Source: Candidatus Woesearchaeota archaeon (GTDB lineage: Archaea > Nanobdellota > Nanobdellia > Woesearchaeales > JAFGLG01). Taken from it: a stretch of 64,000 nucleotides of DNA. This document shows, piece by piece, positions 23,217-36,300 of this stretch. Made by a program: the position numbers and the translations under genes. Numbering within the stretch: the first letter of the stretch is position 1; each line of letters opens with the position of its first letter. The notes under the pieces are model-generated. The model was given only the letters and a program-made list of their open reading frames with translations. It searched no databases and was not told the DNA's origin. The stretch lies in the NCBI GenBank assembly GCA_016928155.1, contig JAFGLG010000004.1:1-64000 (forward strand). The letters run 5' to 3'.

Positions 23217-23678
23217 ATGATGAAGGCAAGGACAAAGTCAAAAGAGGTTCAGGATATCAATCAGCAGCTGAAGGATTATAAGGAAGAGTTCGGATCTAGG
23301 ATCCTCGAATCAGGCCTTGATGCATCGACGCATAAGTTCAAGCATATGATGGATGACCTCTATGATTATCTTTCTGTCCAGTATGCCCCTGAGCCTGAGC
23401 TTGAGACAAGGATTGATATGAAGCTTGATAATCTGGGCAGCAGGATCTCGACACTCTCGAAGAAAGGTGAACTTTTTCTCTCCTCGATTGAAGGCCTTTC
23501 AGATTCTCTTTATGACTGGGAGCACCCGCCTGCCCCTAAGCCGGTGGAGGCTCCGAAGCATCGCTTTGAGCAGATAGATATGCCGCTCACAGGGACAAGA
23601 TTTGAGCCAATGAAGGATTCTGGACCATCCTTATTGCAGAGGATCATTGATTTCTTTAAGAAGCTCTTTAAAAAGTGA
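23217..23678 (+). CDS. hypothetical coiled-coil protein with amphipathic tail
   Basis: 153 aa. Helical to about residue 100, then a proline-rich linker (WEHPPAPKPVEAPKHR) and a basic amphipathic end (LLQRIIDFFKKLFKK) that could bind a membrane surface. ATG behind AGGGTAATATC; TATA-like sequences at 23175-23195 lie 25-30 bp upstream. Function unknown. Confidence 0.65.
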   Translation: MMKARTKSKEVQDINQQLKDYKEEFGSRILESGLDASTHKFKHMMDDLYDYLSVQYAPEPELETRIDMKLDNLGSRISTLSKKGELFLSSIEGLSDSLYDWEHPPAPKPVEAPKHRFEQIDMPLTGTRFEPMKDSGPSLLQRIIDFFKKLFKK

Positions 23679-23796
23679 ACTTCCCCGCCCCAAAAGATTT
23701 AAATATACCTGATTTCGGATTTCTTGTTGGTGATTAGGGGGTTTGATTGTGGGTCTTATTGCTATATGCTGGTGGTTCAGCATGAGTATATGGCAA

Positions 23797-23861
23797 TTGC
23801 ATAGCATGATCACAACGTTTTGCATAGCATGATAACAATGTTGCTTAGCATGATCACAACG
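23797..23861 (+). repeat. three 21-nt direct repeats upstream of the thermosome
   Basis: Copies start at 23797, 23820 and 23841; consensus TTGCATAGCATGATCACAAC plus G. Each holds the near-palindrome CATGATCA. A fourth partial AGCATGA occurs at 23779. They lie between a TATA-like ATTTAAATATA (23698-23708) and the gene, so they are either in the 5' leader or operators for a nearer promoter. Heat-shock control is a plausible but unproven role. Confidence 0.65.
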
Positions 23862-23890
23862 ATGGATAATTTAACAATGAGGTGAGTTAT

Positions 23891-25522
23891 ATGACAAAAG
23901 AAGTGCAGCCTATTTTCATTTTGCCTGAAGGCACTCAGAGGAGTTCCGGAAGGAATGCCCAGCGGAACAACATCATGGCAGCTAAGCTTGTGGCTGAGAC
24001 TGTCCGCACGACTCTTGGTCCGAAAGGCATGGACAAGATGCTTGTGGATTCTTTGGGTGATGTTGTTGTCACGAATGATGGGGTCACGATTCTTGAGGAG
24101 ATGCAGATTGAGCATCCCGCTGCCAAGATGATTGTCGAGGTGGCAAAGACCCAGGAGGATGAGGTCGGCGACGGTACGACGACTGCTGTGGTCATTGCCG
24201 GCGAGCTCCTTAAGCAGGCTGAGGACCTGCTCGACCAGGATATCCACCCGACTGTACTTGCAAGAGGTTACAGGCTGGCCGCTGAGAGGTCACAGGAGAT
24301 ACTAAACCAGATTGCAGAGAAGGTGACTGAGAAGGATACAGACATGCTGAAGAAGATTGCCATGACTGCCATGACAGGCAAGGGCGCCGAGTCTGCGAAG
24401 GAGAAGCTCTCTGAACTCACTGTGCAGGCCATCAAGCAGGTCATGGAGAAGTCCGAGGATAGGATCAGGATTGACCGGGATGACATTAAGATAGAGAAGA
24501 AGATCGGGAATACAGTGGAATCTTCCTCTCTTATAAGGGGTATTGTGCTCGACAAGGAGAAGGTGCATTCAGGGATGCCCTCGGTCGTTGTCGATGCAAG
24601 GATCGCTCTGATCGACTCAGCGGTCGAGATAAAGAATACTGAGATAGACGCCAAGATCCAGATAACTGATCCTGGTCAGATGCAGGCTTTCATTGATATG
24701 GAAGAGAAGATGCTGAGGAACATGGTCAATAGGATTGTTGACAGCGGTGCCAATGTGGTGTTCTGTCAGAAGGGTATAGATGACATAGCCCAGCATTTCC
24801 TTGCGAAGTCCGGCATCTATGCTGCCAGGCGTGTGAAGAAGTCTGATATGGAGAAGCTAGCCAGGGCCACTGGCGCCAAGATTGTCACAAACCTTGATGA
24901 CTTGGGGAAGAATGATCTGGGTAGGTCTGGCAGGGTCGAGGAGCACAAGATCGGCGACGAGGAGATGACTTTTGTCTCTGAATGCAAGAATCCGAAGTCT
25001 GTGACTATTCTTGTGCGTGGGGGCACAGAGCATGTTGTTGATGAGGTCAAGCGCGCAATGGAGGATGCCATCGGTGATATTGCTGCTGCCTTGAAAAATG
25101 GCAAGGTTGTCGGCGGCGCCGGCGCTCCTGAGATTGAGCTTGCGAAGTCACTGAGGGAATATGCCACCTCGTTGTCAGGGAGGGAGCAGCTTGCTGTGCA
25201 GGCCTTTGCCAATGCAATGGAGATCATCCCGAGGACTTTGGCAGAGAATGCAGGGCTTGATCCTATTGATGTCCTGACTGAGATGAAGGCTGCCCATGAT
25301 AAGAAGCAGAAGTGGGCTGGCATCGATGTCTTCACCGGCAGGGTCATGGATGCCTGGAAGAGAGGCGTGATTGAGCCGTTGAAGATCAAGACCCAGGCTG
25401 TATCCAGTGCATCTGATGTTGCTATAATGATATTGAGGATCGATGATGTGATCGCTTCAAGCGGCAGCAGGAAGAGCGAGGTCCCCCCGCCGGGGATGCC
25501 CCCTGGAGGTATGGGATATTAG
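23891..25522 (+). CDS. thsA: thermosome (group II chaperonin) subunit
   Basis: 543 aa ATP-driven folding chamber subunit. Seen: [20 protein letters not shown] with [47 protein letters not shown], and the Gly/Pro/Met tail [15 protein letters not shown] 23891 is chosen over GTG 23882 because GAGGTGAG (23878-23885) is its ribosome-binding site. The only chaperonin in the window. Confidence 0.97.
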   Translation: MTKEVQPIFILPEGTQRSSGRNAQRNNIMAAKLVAETVRTTLGPKGMDKMLVDSLGDVVVTNDGVTILEEMQIEHPAAKMIVEVAKTQEDEVGDGTTTAVVIAGELLKQAEDLLDQDIHPTVLARGYRLAAERSQEILNQIAEKVTEKDTDMLKKIAMTAMTGKGAESAKEKLSELTVQAIKQVMEKSEDRIRIDRDDIKIEKKIGNTVESSSLIRGIVLDKEKVHSGMPSVVVDARIALIDSAVEIKNTEIDAKIQITDPGQMQAFIDMEEKMLRNMVNRIVDSGANVVFCQKGIDDIAQHFLAKSGIYAARRVKKSDMEKLARATGAKIVTNLDDLGKNDLGRSGRVEEHKIGDEEMTFVSECKNPKSVTILVRGGTEHVVDEVKRAMEDAIGDIAAALKNGKVVGGAGAPEIELAKSLREYATSLSGREQLAVQAFANAMEIIPRTLAENAGLDPIDVLTEMKAAHDKKQKWAGIDVFTGRVMDAWKRGVIEPLKIKTQAVSSASDVAIMILRIDDVIASSGSRKSEVPPPGMPPGGMGY

Positions 25523-25531
25523 AAGCAGATG

Positions 25532-26344
25532 TCAGCAGGTCAGGCCGAACAGCACATGATCATATTTTTCTTTCATTTGGCTGATATCAGGCAGATTCAG
25601 GCCTATTATTAGCTCTTCCCTTTCTGGGATGAACTTAAGATTCTCAAACTCTTGCTGTATCAGTATCTCCGGATTGTCTTCTATCAGCATCATGAGCTCT
25701 GTCTCATTGTCAGGCAGCTCGTAGATCTCAAGCGGTCTTATGGGGAGGTCTGCCTCAGATTCATAGTAATAATATTCGCCCCTGTCCATCTCGACAAATT
25801 CTTTCCTGTCAGGTGAGACGAGTCTCTGTATGGTTCTGCCTTCATGCTCGTATTCATACCTGTACTGTCTTGCATTGTCCCGTATTCTTGCAAGGTTTGG
25901 CTCCAGCGTCTTCTTCGGGCCGCTCTCGCTTGTATAGAGATACTCATCACCTTTGCTTATGAGCACTCCGGCATTGACCCAATCCTGAAGCACGAAATCT
26001 GTTGCGTGGGTTTTCTTGTCCAGCTTGAAGCTCCAGATGGTGCTAAGCTTCTTGGTTTTCAGGTCATATGAATACACATTGGCCTCATTGGCGCATTCCT
26101 TGATATAGTTTGGATACAGAAGAAGTGCGAATCCCTTTGGCTGCCTGTAATAGTATGCCCCGCTCACAAAAGCGATGCTGCGTGAGTCAGGTGAGAAGAC
26201 CATGTTGCTTATGATGCCTGAATCATATCTCATGTTTATCTTGTCATAGCAGCAGAGATATTTGTCTGCGAGGAGCAGTGTTAGCACGAGGACAGAGATC
26301 AGAATCAGCCAGTTCTTTATCCTCCTCTTTGTCATGAATCTCAT
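25532..26344 (-). CDS. membrane-anchored beta-propeller-like protein
   Basis: 270 aa. One N-terminal transmembrane segment (residues 11-28, NWLILISVLVLTLLLA) then an outer domain with a WD40/TolB-like blade NMVFSPDSRSIAFVSGAYYY and VYSYDLKTKKLSTIWSF. Only one or two blades are clear. The ATG overlaps the stop of dtdA by 4 bp, so they are cotranscribed although no functional link is evident. Confidence 0.65.
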   Translation of the reverse strand: MRFMTKRRIKNWLILISVLVLTLLLADKYLCCYDKINMRYDSGIISNMVFSPDSRSIAFVSGAYYYRQPKGFALLLYPNYIKECANEANVYSYDLKTKKLSTIWSFKLDKKTHATDFVLQDWVNAGVLISKGDEYLYTSESGPKKTLEPNLARIRDNARQYRYEYEHEGRTIQRLVSPDRKEFVEMDRGEYYYYESEADLPIRPLEIYELPDNETELMMLIEDNPEILIQQEFENLKFIPEREELIIGLNLPDISQMKEKYDHVLFGLTC

Positions 26345-27198
26345 TTTGTTTCTGTTGTCTTATGGATTTCTTTTGTCTTCATATATTCCAGACCCATTGA
26401 GTCGAGCATCTGGATTATCCTGTCTTTCTGGTCCTTGAGGCCCTTCCAGTCAAGGAATATCATGTCCACCTTTTCAGATGTCTTGTCTATGACCTGGCGC
26501 ACCATGCCCTCGTCAAGATTCTCCAGGTTGTATTTGGGACATACATGCCCGAAGCAAAAGTCGCTCCTGTGCATCAGCTCTGTGAATACGGGAGTATGGT
26601 GCAGGCCTCCTATCCCGAATGCTGCCTTGCATTCCGGCACCGGATTTGATATTATGTAGATGATTGTCTCAGCTATCGCTTTCCCGCACTGCTCATCCCC
26701 CCAGTCTTCCTCTGAGCTGCCGATCTCTATGAACATGACAGGTTTCTTGATTTCTGGTCCATGATGTGTGCATTCCTGTATGATTTCGACAGGGAGTTCC
26801 TTTGCGAGCTCCTTGAGCTTGAAGAGCGCCATCCTGAGATGTCTTGCAGGCGCGATGCACAATGTCTTATCCCTTCCTCCGAGATCTCCTTTCCCCCAGT
26901 TCCCGGGACTGTGCACTGAAAGGCTTTTGATTCCGGATGCGCTCATGTGCTTTGTTGCAAAGATTATCATATCTTCTGGCATCTGCTCGTCATAGTTCTC
27001 GCAATAAACTGGTCTTGTGTCTGTTGTGTAGAATCTTGCATTGTCTATCCCTTTGACATGGAATACCCTGTGCCCGAACCTGTCTTCATCAGTCTCAATG
27101 CACTCTTTCATCTCTTTGAGTCTTGCAAGGATGTTCAAGGATGCTGCATCCTGCGTTGAGAATAACACTCCAAAGCTTCTTATTTCTGGCATAAACAT
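26341..27198 (-). CDS. dtdA: D-aminoacyl-tRNA deacylase, archaeal type
   Basis: 285 aa. Removes D-amino acids from mischarged tRNA (DTD2/GEK1 family). Seen: FATKHMSASGIKSLSVHSPGNWG (two parts), LTHHGPEIKKPVMFIEIGSSEEDW (in parts; here ECTHHGP), and GGLHHTPVFTELM. Start ATG 27198 (GATTGGGGATG); a second ATG at 27192 is possible. TATA boxes at about 27208-27232 favour a leaderless mRNA. Confidence 0.94.
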   Translation of the reverse strand: MFMPEIRSFGVLFSTQDAASLNILARLKEMKECIETDEDRFGHRVFHVKGIDNARFYTTDTRPVYCENYDEQMPEDMIIFATKHMSASGIKSLSVHSPGNWGKGDLGGRDKTLCIAPARHLRMALFKLKELAKELPVEIIQECTHHGPEIKKPVMFIEIGSSEEDWGDEQCGKAIAETIIYIISNPVPECKAAFGIGGLHHTPVFTELMHRSDFCFGHVCPKYNLENLDEGMVRQVIDKTSEKVDMIFLDWKGLKDQKDRIIQMLDSMGLEYMKTKEIHKTTETK

Positions 27199-27205
27199 CC
27201 CCAAT

Positions 27206-27300
27206 CAAGGCACCTTTATAAAGGTATTTATATATAATAAGTATTTTATCAAGTAAAAAATATAACCAAAATATAATAAAATAAATATATTTATATATAA
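27206..27300. promoter_or_regulatory. divergent promoter region of dtdA and giant surface protein
   Basis: AT-rich block. Minus strand: CTTTATAAAG (27211-27220) and TATATATAAATACC (27220-27235) for dtdA. Plus strand: ATATATTTATATATAAG (27285-27301), whose core is 25 bp before ATG 27321, giving a leaderless start for the giant gene. Confidence 0.6.
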
Positions 27301-27320
27301 GTAAATTAGTGCCTGTCCAA

Positions 27321-30300
27321 ATGTACAAATCAGGCAAATTCAGTCAATATCTAGTCATTTTTCTAGCATTGGCCCTTCTTTCCGCATTGGCATCTGCTGA
27401 ATTTGGCGTGATCCCGGTTGAGAATCTATCAGACCCAAATCTGAATTCTTCTGGGATCCCCACAGACAATGAGACATCGCCTGACAATCCCGCTCTGATT
27501 CCTGAAAACCATGAACCTCCGGTGCCGACACCGGATGATCCAGGCTTTCTTGATAACACTACAAACGATAAGGATAATGTGACAATCAATTATGGTAATA
27601 CAACAGTTGATTATGGTAATATGACAGATGATGACAATATAAATGCCTCCAATGATAGTGGTTTTGGAATATTGCCTGTTGCAGATGAAGAGGCTGAACT
27701 GCCGCCGATTACTGGACAGATAATCATCCTTTCGCCCATTGACACAGATGACGACGGGGATCCTGATGTGACTGACTGCGCACCATATGACCCAAACATA
27801 CTTTCTCCAAGATATGGGCTCCATATCAACAGGAGCATCACATTATGCACTGGCACATATAATATATATGACCCTGATAACACAGGCATTTTTACATTCA
27901 GCGACAATGTGACTCTTGACTGCAATGGTTCTGTTCTTGTTGGTAACAGGACTGGCAGAGGCATTTATCTAAACACTAAGAGCAATATAAATATCAGCAA
28001 TTGTGGGTTCAGGGATTATACATATGGTTTTTATGGCTATACAAGCTCAGGCATTTCCGTGAATAACACTTTTTCAGACTTCAATAGTTATGGTTTTTAT
28101 TATTATGGAGGCAGCGGGAACCGCATTGAAAGCTCAGTTGCCAGGAATAACACAAATCCAGGATTTTATATTTATAGTTCCTCAAATTTCAACATCTCCG
28201 GCTCTGCAGCATATAACAATAACAATGATGGTTTCATGATTAGTGAATACAGCAGTAACGTCATGATCCTGAACTCCTCTTCTTATGACAATAACCGGTA
28301 CGGATTTAGTAGTTATAGTTATTCAGCAACAATCGAGAACTCAGCTGCTTATGATACTAAAGGTCGACAGGATACAGGATTCTACCTTGATCGTTCAGGC
28401 AATAGGATAATCGGCTGCAGTGCATATAATAATACTCAGTATGGCATATATTCTTCCTATTTTTCCAGCCAGAACTTATCCCACAATGTGCTTATGGACA
28501 ACAGGATGTTGGATCTTGGGTTGGATATAAATAGTATCTCAGAATGCAATTCTGTGATCCAAAACAACACTGGCTCTGGAAATAGGCCGATCATGTTCCT
28601 AAATGGGCAGTCCAGCCTGGAAGATATTGAGGTTTCCCAGCTGATAATGTGCAATGCAGATGGCTCGAACATCACGAATGTGACTGTTTATGGCTCTGGT
28701 CTGCATGATAATAACTGGATTTATCTTGTTTATACCGACAATGCTGAACTGAGGGATGTCAGGTCACATGGTAATTACTATGGCCTGTTTGCAGATTACA
28801 GCAACAATAATATCATTGTCGATTCAAGCTTCTCCGGTAGCAGCCAGTATGGCCTTTTCTTGACAAACTCCCAGAACAACAGGGTCTATCACAATAATTT
28901 TTCAGATAACCACATACAAGCATCGTCAGACCATGCTTCTAATATTTTCTACAGCAATGATTCTGGCACGCCTGAAGGGAACTACTGGAGCGATGTCTTC
29001 ACCAGTTATCTTAATATCACAGACAGCAATGCCGACAGCTATGGGGATACTGGGCCACATTATCCATATAATCAGGAGAATTTCGGGAATGTCAGGGGCT
29101 CTGTTGCAGATTATGGTCCGGTTATCGACGGTTACTCCCCGCAGCCATGCCTGCGTGTTGAGGCAGACAACACTGTCATCAGCAGTGACGCTCTTCTCTG
29201 CCCGGGCACTTATTATGTGAAGGATGCTGATCTTAATGGTATCCTGAGCATAACGGGTGACAATGTCGTGATAGACTGCAACGGCGCTGTCTTTGAGGGG
29301 GATGGCTATGCCTCTAACAGGCGTACAAGGGGGGTTAGACTGAGTGGGAAGACCAATATCACTTTTATAGACTGCGATTTCACAAGGTATTATTATGCGG
29401 TCTCATCAGAATCATCATCAGGGATAAATATCGTTGATTCTGAGATGTACACCAATTATTATGCCATCTACACTTATTCAAGCACAGGTCTTAATATTAC
29501 CAATAACACATTGCATAACAACGTTTATGGATTATACTCAGCTTCGACTTACAACAGCATCTTCATAAACAACACAATCAGGGACAATAGTTATGTGGAT
29601 TTCAATTTTGCCGCGGGTTCTGCCACACACTGCAACAACACTGTCCTTGACAACACAGGATTCAGCGGCCTTCCGATCAGGTATTATCATGATCAGTCTT
29701 TGGAGCTCAGGGACGGGGAATATTCGCAGCTTATCCTGTGCAATATGGACAATTCTAACATAACAAATATCACGATAAATGGAGGATATCGCAGGAATAT
29801 GCTGTCAGCATTCTTCACTGATTACGCTGTTTTCTCTGGCATCAAGGCTGACAGTACGCTTAACGGGATCTATCTGCAGTACAGCAATGATAATCTGATA
29901 ACAGGCTCCAGCGCAGATAATTTCGCCAGCTTTGGATTCGGTCTTTACTTGAGCCACGGGAACAATATCTCAAACAGTCATGCTGACAGAGGGGGCAGCG
30001 TGACCAGCCAGGGTTTCTATCTCTCATCCTCGCACCATAATATCTTCTCTTCCAACAATGCAACCGGCAATGCGAATAAGGGTGTGAGGGTTTTCAGGTC
30101 TGACAACAATACATTTGTGGATAACAATATCAATAATAACCAGTATGGCATCCATATTAATGAGAGCTCTCTGAACAATTTCTCCCACAGCTCTGTCCAG
30201 AACAACACTTATTATGATGTTTATATAGAATCGAAGAATCCCTCGAATTGTGATAATGATTACACCAACATAACCATTTCCGGGGGTCACGCCCTGGATT

Positions 30301-33300
30301 ATTTTTCCGCGCCGGTAAGCCTGCAGGATCAGGAGTTCTATCAGATAATCCTCTGCGGTGCTGGAGGTTCAAATCTCACTAATCTCACGATTGATGGCTA
30401 TTCTGCAAAGAACAATAATGGCTTGACACTGTTACATTCCGATAATAGTGTTGTGCAGGGGATAAGATCAACAGGCAATTACAACGGCATAAGGGTCCAT
30501 GACAGCGACAATCTGACTATAAGGGATTCAGTGTTTGAAAGCAATCGGTATGGGATATACCATGTTCTGAGCGATAACGGCAACATTACAAACAACACAA
30601 TCACCATGAATTATGGCTCCTACCCTTATGGGATCAATCTTTGGAAATCTTCATATAATATGATAACCGGCAATAATATCAGGGATTCAGGCTATAGCGG
30701 CTATTCTGGGATTATTTTGAATACAGGATCAGATAAGAATGTCATTGTGGGCAATCATTTCAGAAATCTAAGCATGTCAAGTGCCTTGCCGGGCAGTATA
30801 AGATTGCAGCTCTCGAAAGACAACAACGTCACACAAAATGATATGCAGGATGTGAATTCAGGCATCTATATGTACAATGCTTCCGGTTCTTCAGTATTCA
30901 ATAATACCCTCTTAATCAGCGGCTACACATCATATTATGCATTCGGCATGGAGAGGCTGTCCAGGAACAATAATATTTTTGGGAACAATCTTAGCGGTTG
31001 GAGCGCGGGCGGCGTTTATGTTTATAATTCATCTTCAAACAGCATAAAGGATGTGCATGTGAAAGGGAAGTCATCTGCATATGGCATTAACTCTTATTGG
31101 TCATGGAACAATACTTTCAGCAATTTTTCAATAGAGAAATATATTACTGGCATCATGCTTCAGTATTCAGACAACAATTCCTTTTCCGGTTTCTCATCTG
31201 ACAATAACACAAAAAATGGCCTTTGGCTCAGCAACAGCAAAGGCAATAGGGTTTCAGATGGTTTTTTGTCAGAAAACAATGAGTATGACATGATCATCGG
31301 GACAGTCCTGCCAGAGCACTGCAATAACATTGTTGACAATATCACAGGCTCTGGCAACCGGCCTGTTCTATTCTACAACTCTTCTGTGCATCTGTCTAAT
31401 TCTGTAGCTTCAGAGCTGATTCTCTGCAATGCTGACTATGCGGACATCTCGAATGTGACGATTCTTGGCTCAGACACCTTGCAGAACAATTACCTTTACA
31501 TAGGGCAGACAGATCATGCACAGATTGAGTATATCCGTTCTGATGGGAATTTCTATGGGATATATATGGAATACAGCACAGATAATGATTTCCTGGATTC
31601 TTCGACTTATAATAATTATCAATACAATCTTTATGCCGCTTATTCTGATCACAACATGATACATGGCTCTGCATCTTGGTACCCCTCAAGGACTAAGACC
31701 TCCTACTACATATATCGCAGCAGGAACAACACAATAGCAGGAACAAGCATTTACAATTCAAGTTCGGCTATATATCTGTCTCATTCAAACGATACCATAA
31801 TAGAGGAAAATGACATCTATCAGAACACTTATGGTATAAATCTGCAGTATTCGAACAACAATGTCGTGCTGAACAACAATATAACAAGACAATTTTCATA
31901 CGGGCAGTATTTGAGCTCATCATCAGGGAATCATATCGTGAACAATTCCATATACTCTAATCTATACCCGATTTATTTGACATCTGTATCCAGCAATAAC
32001 AATATCAGTTATAACAATGTAACCAGGAATAGCTATGGTATGTACACAAATTCACCCGACAACATATTCAGCCATAATTATATTTTCAATAATTCAAATT
32101 ATGGTATAGAGGTTTATGGTACAGGTTATAATCATATTATGGGAAATAACATATCAATGAATCCCATGGGTATCTATCTGTATTATGCCAAAGATAATTC
32201 TGTGAATGACAATACCATTTATGATAACACCCAGCTGGACCTCTTTTTGCAGACATCTAACAGGACGCATTGCCAGAATGATATCTATGATAACACAGGC
32301 TCCGCAGGCAGGCCGATATTTTATATCAATGATGATTCTGCCTTGAACAATGCAGATTCTGCCTTATTGATATTGTGCGGGGCCGATAATGCCACTGTAT
32401 CAAATGTCACTGTGAAGGGCTCAGATACAATTCAGAACAACCTGGTCTATGTGGTCCGCAGCAGGGATGTTATTTTTAGGGATGTGGCATCCGACAATAA
32501 CTATTTTGGTTTCTATGATGAGTACGGATCAGGCAACTCTTATCTGAACTGCACTGCCGTGAACAACTCAGACAATGGGTTTTATCTGAACGGTAATTAT
32601 CACACAATAAACAGCTCTGAAGCTATATCAAACAATTATGGTGTTTATGTTTTTTATGGAAATGGCCATCAGCTGCACAATAATATTATTGCAGATAATG
32701 CAGAAGGTGCCAGGATTTATTATTCGAACAATTCAGTCATAGCCGGCAATAACCTCACTGATAACACAAATTACGGCATTTACATGAGAGGGAGCATATG
32801 GCAGCGCACAAATTTTTCAGTTCATAAAAATAACATATCCAACAGCAACAGGGGTATCTATTTTGATTCCATTGAGGATTCCCATATCACTAACAACACA
32901 ATATATGACAATTATTATGGGGTTTATGTCACTAATTCTGATAACCTCACATTTTATTATAATAGTTTCATAAACAACACCCAGCAGGCCTATGCCAGCA
33001 ATGCCAACAACAGGTTCTACAGGAACTCGACCCCTCATGGAAATTATTGGGGCGATATCAGGCAGAAAGGTCTTCATATCGTGGATATGGACTCTGACAA
33101 CTTTGGCGATCATGGTATGGATTATCCTTACAGCCAGGCCAATGGCGGAGATGTGAACCAGTATGTCGTCGACTATGGGCCTATGATGGGGGATTATGAC
33201 TCGCCCCCCTGCTACACGCCGACCGGCGATGACACCATGATTGATTTCAGCATTGTGCTGTGCCGCGACAATTACACTATCGCTGACTCGAATTCAAACG

Positions 33301-36300
33301 GGCTTTTTCTCATATCTGACAATGTTGCGCTTGACTGTAATGGCTCTGTTTTCAGTTCATCATCGAATCCTGCAAATGGTTTGGGGATTAGCTTATGGAA
33401 CAAGAGAAACATAACGATCAGGAACTGCATCTTCAGGGATTATAGCCAGGGGATTGCTCTGCAATATAGCAGCAACATAAGTGTCATCAACTCGACAATA
33501 CAGAAAAACCAGTCCACCAATCTGCAGTATGGCATATACATATATCACACAAATGATAGTGTCATCAATGGCACAAGAGCAAGTGGGATCACCTCTAATG
33601 GGTTCAGGCTTGACAATTCTGACAGGAATGTGATCGATATGTTCGAGGCAGTGAATGTGACAAACCATGGCCTTGTGATTGTCAACAGTGACAATAATTC
33701 TGTAACTGATTCAGTTTTTACAGGGAACCTTAACGGCATTTATCTGGCAGCAGGAGAACACAATACAATCTCTGGGAATCTTATGCAGGAAAATCATCTT
33801 TATGACTTCAACATTGACTACGGGATTTCTGCATGCAGGAACAATATCACAGGTAATGTGGGCTCTGGCGGAAGGGATATCCTGTTCTTCAACGGATCTG
33901 TCAGTCTGCAGAACATGATAGCATCAGAGATAATTCTTTGCAAGGCAGATTTCTCAGATCTTACTAATGTGACCATCTTGGGTTCTGATACCATGAAAAA
34001 CAATGGCATGTTTATCATCAACACCAGCTGGAGCAGCTTTGAAGATATCAACTCATCTGATAATTATCATGGTCTGATGATCTACGGCGGGACAGGGAAT
34101 GATTTTTCAGGCATAACCGGATCGGACAATGCTGATGACGGGCTTTCTGTGTCCCATAGTGACAATAACAGCATATCAGGTTCAGATTTCTCCCGGAACA
34201 TTGTATATGGTGTCGACTTATATGAGAGCGATTTCAATTACATAAATGCTGACTGCACTGACAATAATTATGGCATCGTTATCCGACACTCGCATAATAA
34301 TACGATTGACAGGTCTGTTGCCAGGGATAATGCATATAGGGGCATTGAGCTGGAGTGGAGCAACGACAACAGGATATTGGACAGTCAGATTTTCAGTAAT
34401 CCTATGGGGATATACCTTACAGATGTCTCAGGCACAGTCATCAATGATACCATCTCCTGTATGAACAGCGATTATGATATCTATGAGCGTTACACGATAT
34501 GGACATTCAACAACTCAGGCAATAATAATCATTGTTCCAATGTCTATCTATGGGCAGATGAGGGGATGCCGCTTGGCTGCACTGATATCTGCGGGATAGA
34601 CTCGCTCGGGATGGAATGCGAGATTGACGGTTCCTGGCAGGACTGCTCCGATGCTGTCTGGGATGCAGGTATATCAAGGATGAGGATCCAGTGTCTGTCG
34701 AATCTCGGGAGCATAACAAAAGCGGAATTCAATCTGACAAATGCAGAGGATGCTGACACAATATTCTTTGGACCGAACTTCACCTCGTATTTCGGCGGTT
34801 ATTATGAATATGACAACGCAGATTATATCGTGAGGGAATCAGGCGACTGGTTCGCCTCTGCCGCCTGCTATGATGATTATGGTTATAATGCCAGTTTCAA
34901 CCAGACATGGTATGTGCCATTTGGAGAACTGGTTCCATATCTTGTCAACCCTGTATCCAACAGCGAGATTGCACAATATGCTTATGAGGATATCAGGATA
35001 GGTGTGCGTTGCGAAGGAGGAGAATGCGGTGATATAAGGGCCACTCTGGATCCAAGGAATGACTCTGCCAATATCCGTGGTCAGAGCGCGGGATCATCTC
35101 AGGATAAGGGAAATGGGCCTGTCACAGCAGCGTTCCATGTGAATTCCTATGCACCCTCTCTGAAGTGGACATCAGCGGACATGGGCCATGTATCTGATTC
35201 AGCATTGGTCGTTGAAGAGATAAACGGCCGATTCTTTGTATTCGGCACTATCTATGATGACCCTTATGATACAATATTTGCTCTGGATGCTGCAGATGGC
35301 AGATCAGTATGGAATTACTCCACACAGGAACAGGGATGCATTGCGACAACTCCTGTAGCAGGTGACATAGATAATGACGGCGATATTGAGGTTATAGCAT
35401 ACGACTGGTGCGGGTATATCTATATACTGAATGCAGAGGATGGTACAGAAGAGCTCTTGGCTTATGATGAAGATTTCTGGGGTGGTTATTCGGCTCCATC
35501 CCTTTATGATATTGATGGGGATTCATATCTTGAGATCTTCCTTCCTAATGATGGCGGCGGACCAAGTGGATATGGCACAGAGATAAAGGTGATGAATTAC
35601 ACAGGAGAATATGAGATGGTTATGGACAGCAACATGAGCTCTCTTGTATATTATCTTGAGACCATGGCCTCATTTGGTGACATTGACCTTGATGATGAAC
35701 CTGAGATAGTGGTTGCATCAGGGAGGTATGTTTTTGCGTATGATTCAGATGGTTCAAAGCTCTGGCAGTTTGATTCGCAAGGCATCTCAGAATTCTGGTA
35801 CACAAGTGCTATTATTGGTGATTTTGATCTTGATGGCAGTGAAGAGGTCGCTGTATCAGGAAACAGTTATTTTTACATCCTTAATGGCTCCAATGGGGCA
35901 TTGCTTGACAAGAAAGGTGTCTATTCCGGATACAACCAGATAGCTGTCGGGAACCTCAATGGGAATGAATACCCTGATATTGTGGTCGGTGATGATTCTG
36001 CTGTGACGGTTTATGCATTTGAATATAAGCCAGGGGAGTTTGTGACAGGAGGCTGTTCAGGTTTTGCCACACCTTGTTCATTGATTTATTCCTGCGGGCC
36101 TGTATGTAAATCTTCATATTGTGAATCCCAGGAGGGGTGCGAGTGTACGGCATGCATCATCATTAAGTCAGATAATGCTACTGAAAACTGCAACAGTTCG
36201 GGTGAAGGAGATGATGTCAATACTACAGCACCCATACCAATCCGTAATCAGGAATGTAGTGGGAATGCCATACAATGCGATTCCTTCTTGGACCCTGTTT

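Noticed and set aside
23797-23861. CRISPR array
   Set aside because: Repeats follow each other with 0-2 bp between, so there are no spacers, and no cas genes are near.
27206-27300. Replication origin
   Set aside because: The AT-rich block is explained by two back-to-back TATA promoters; no ORB-like repeats or orc/cdc6 gene are seen.
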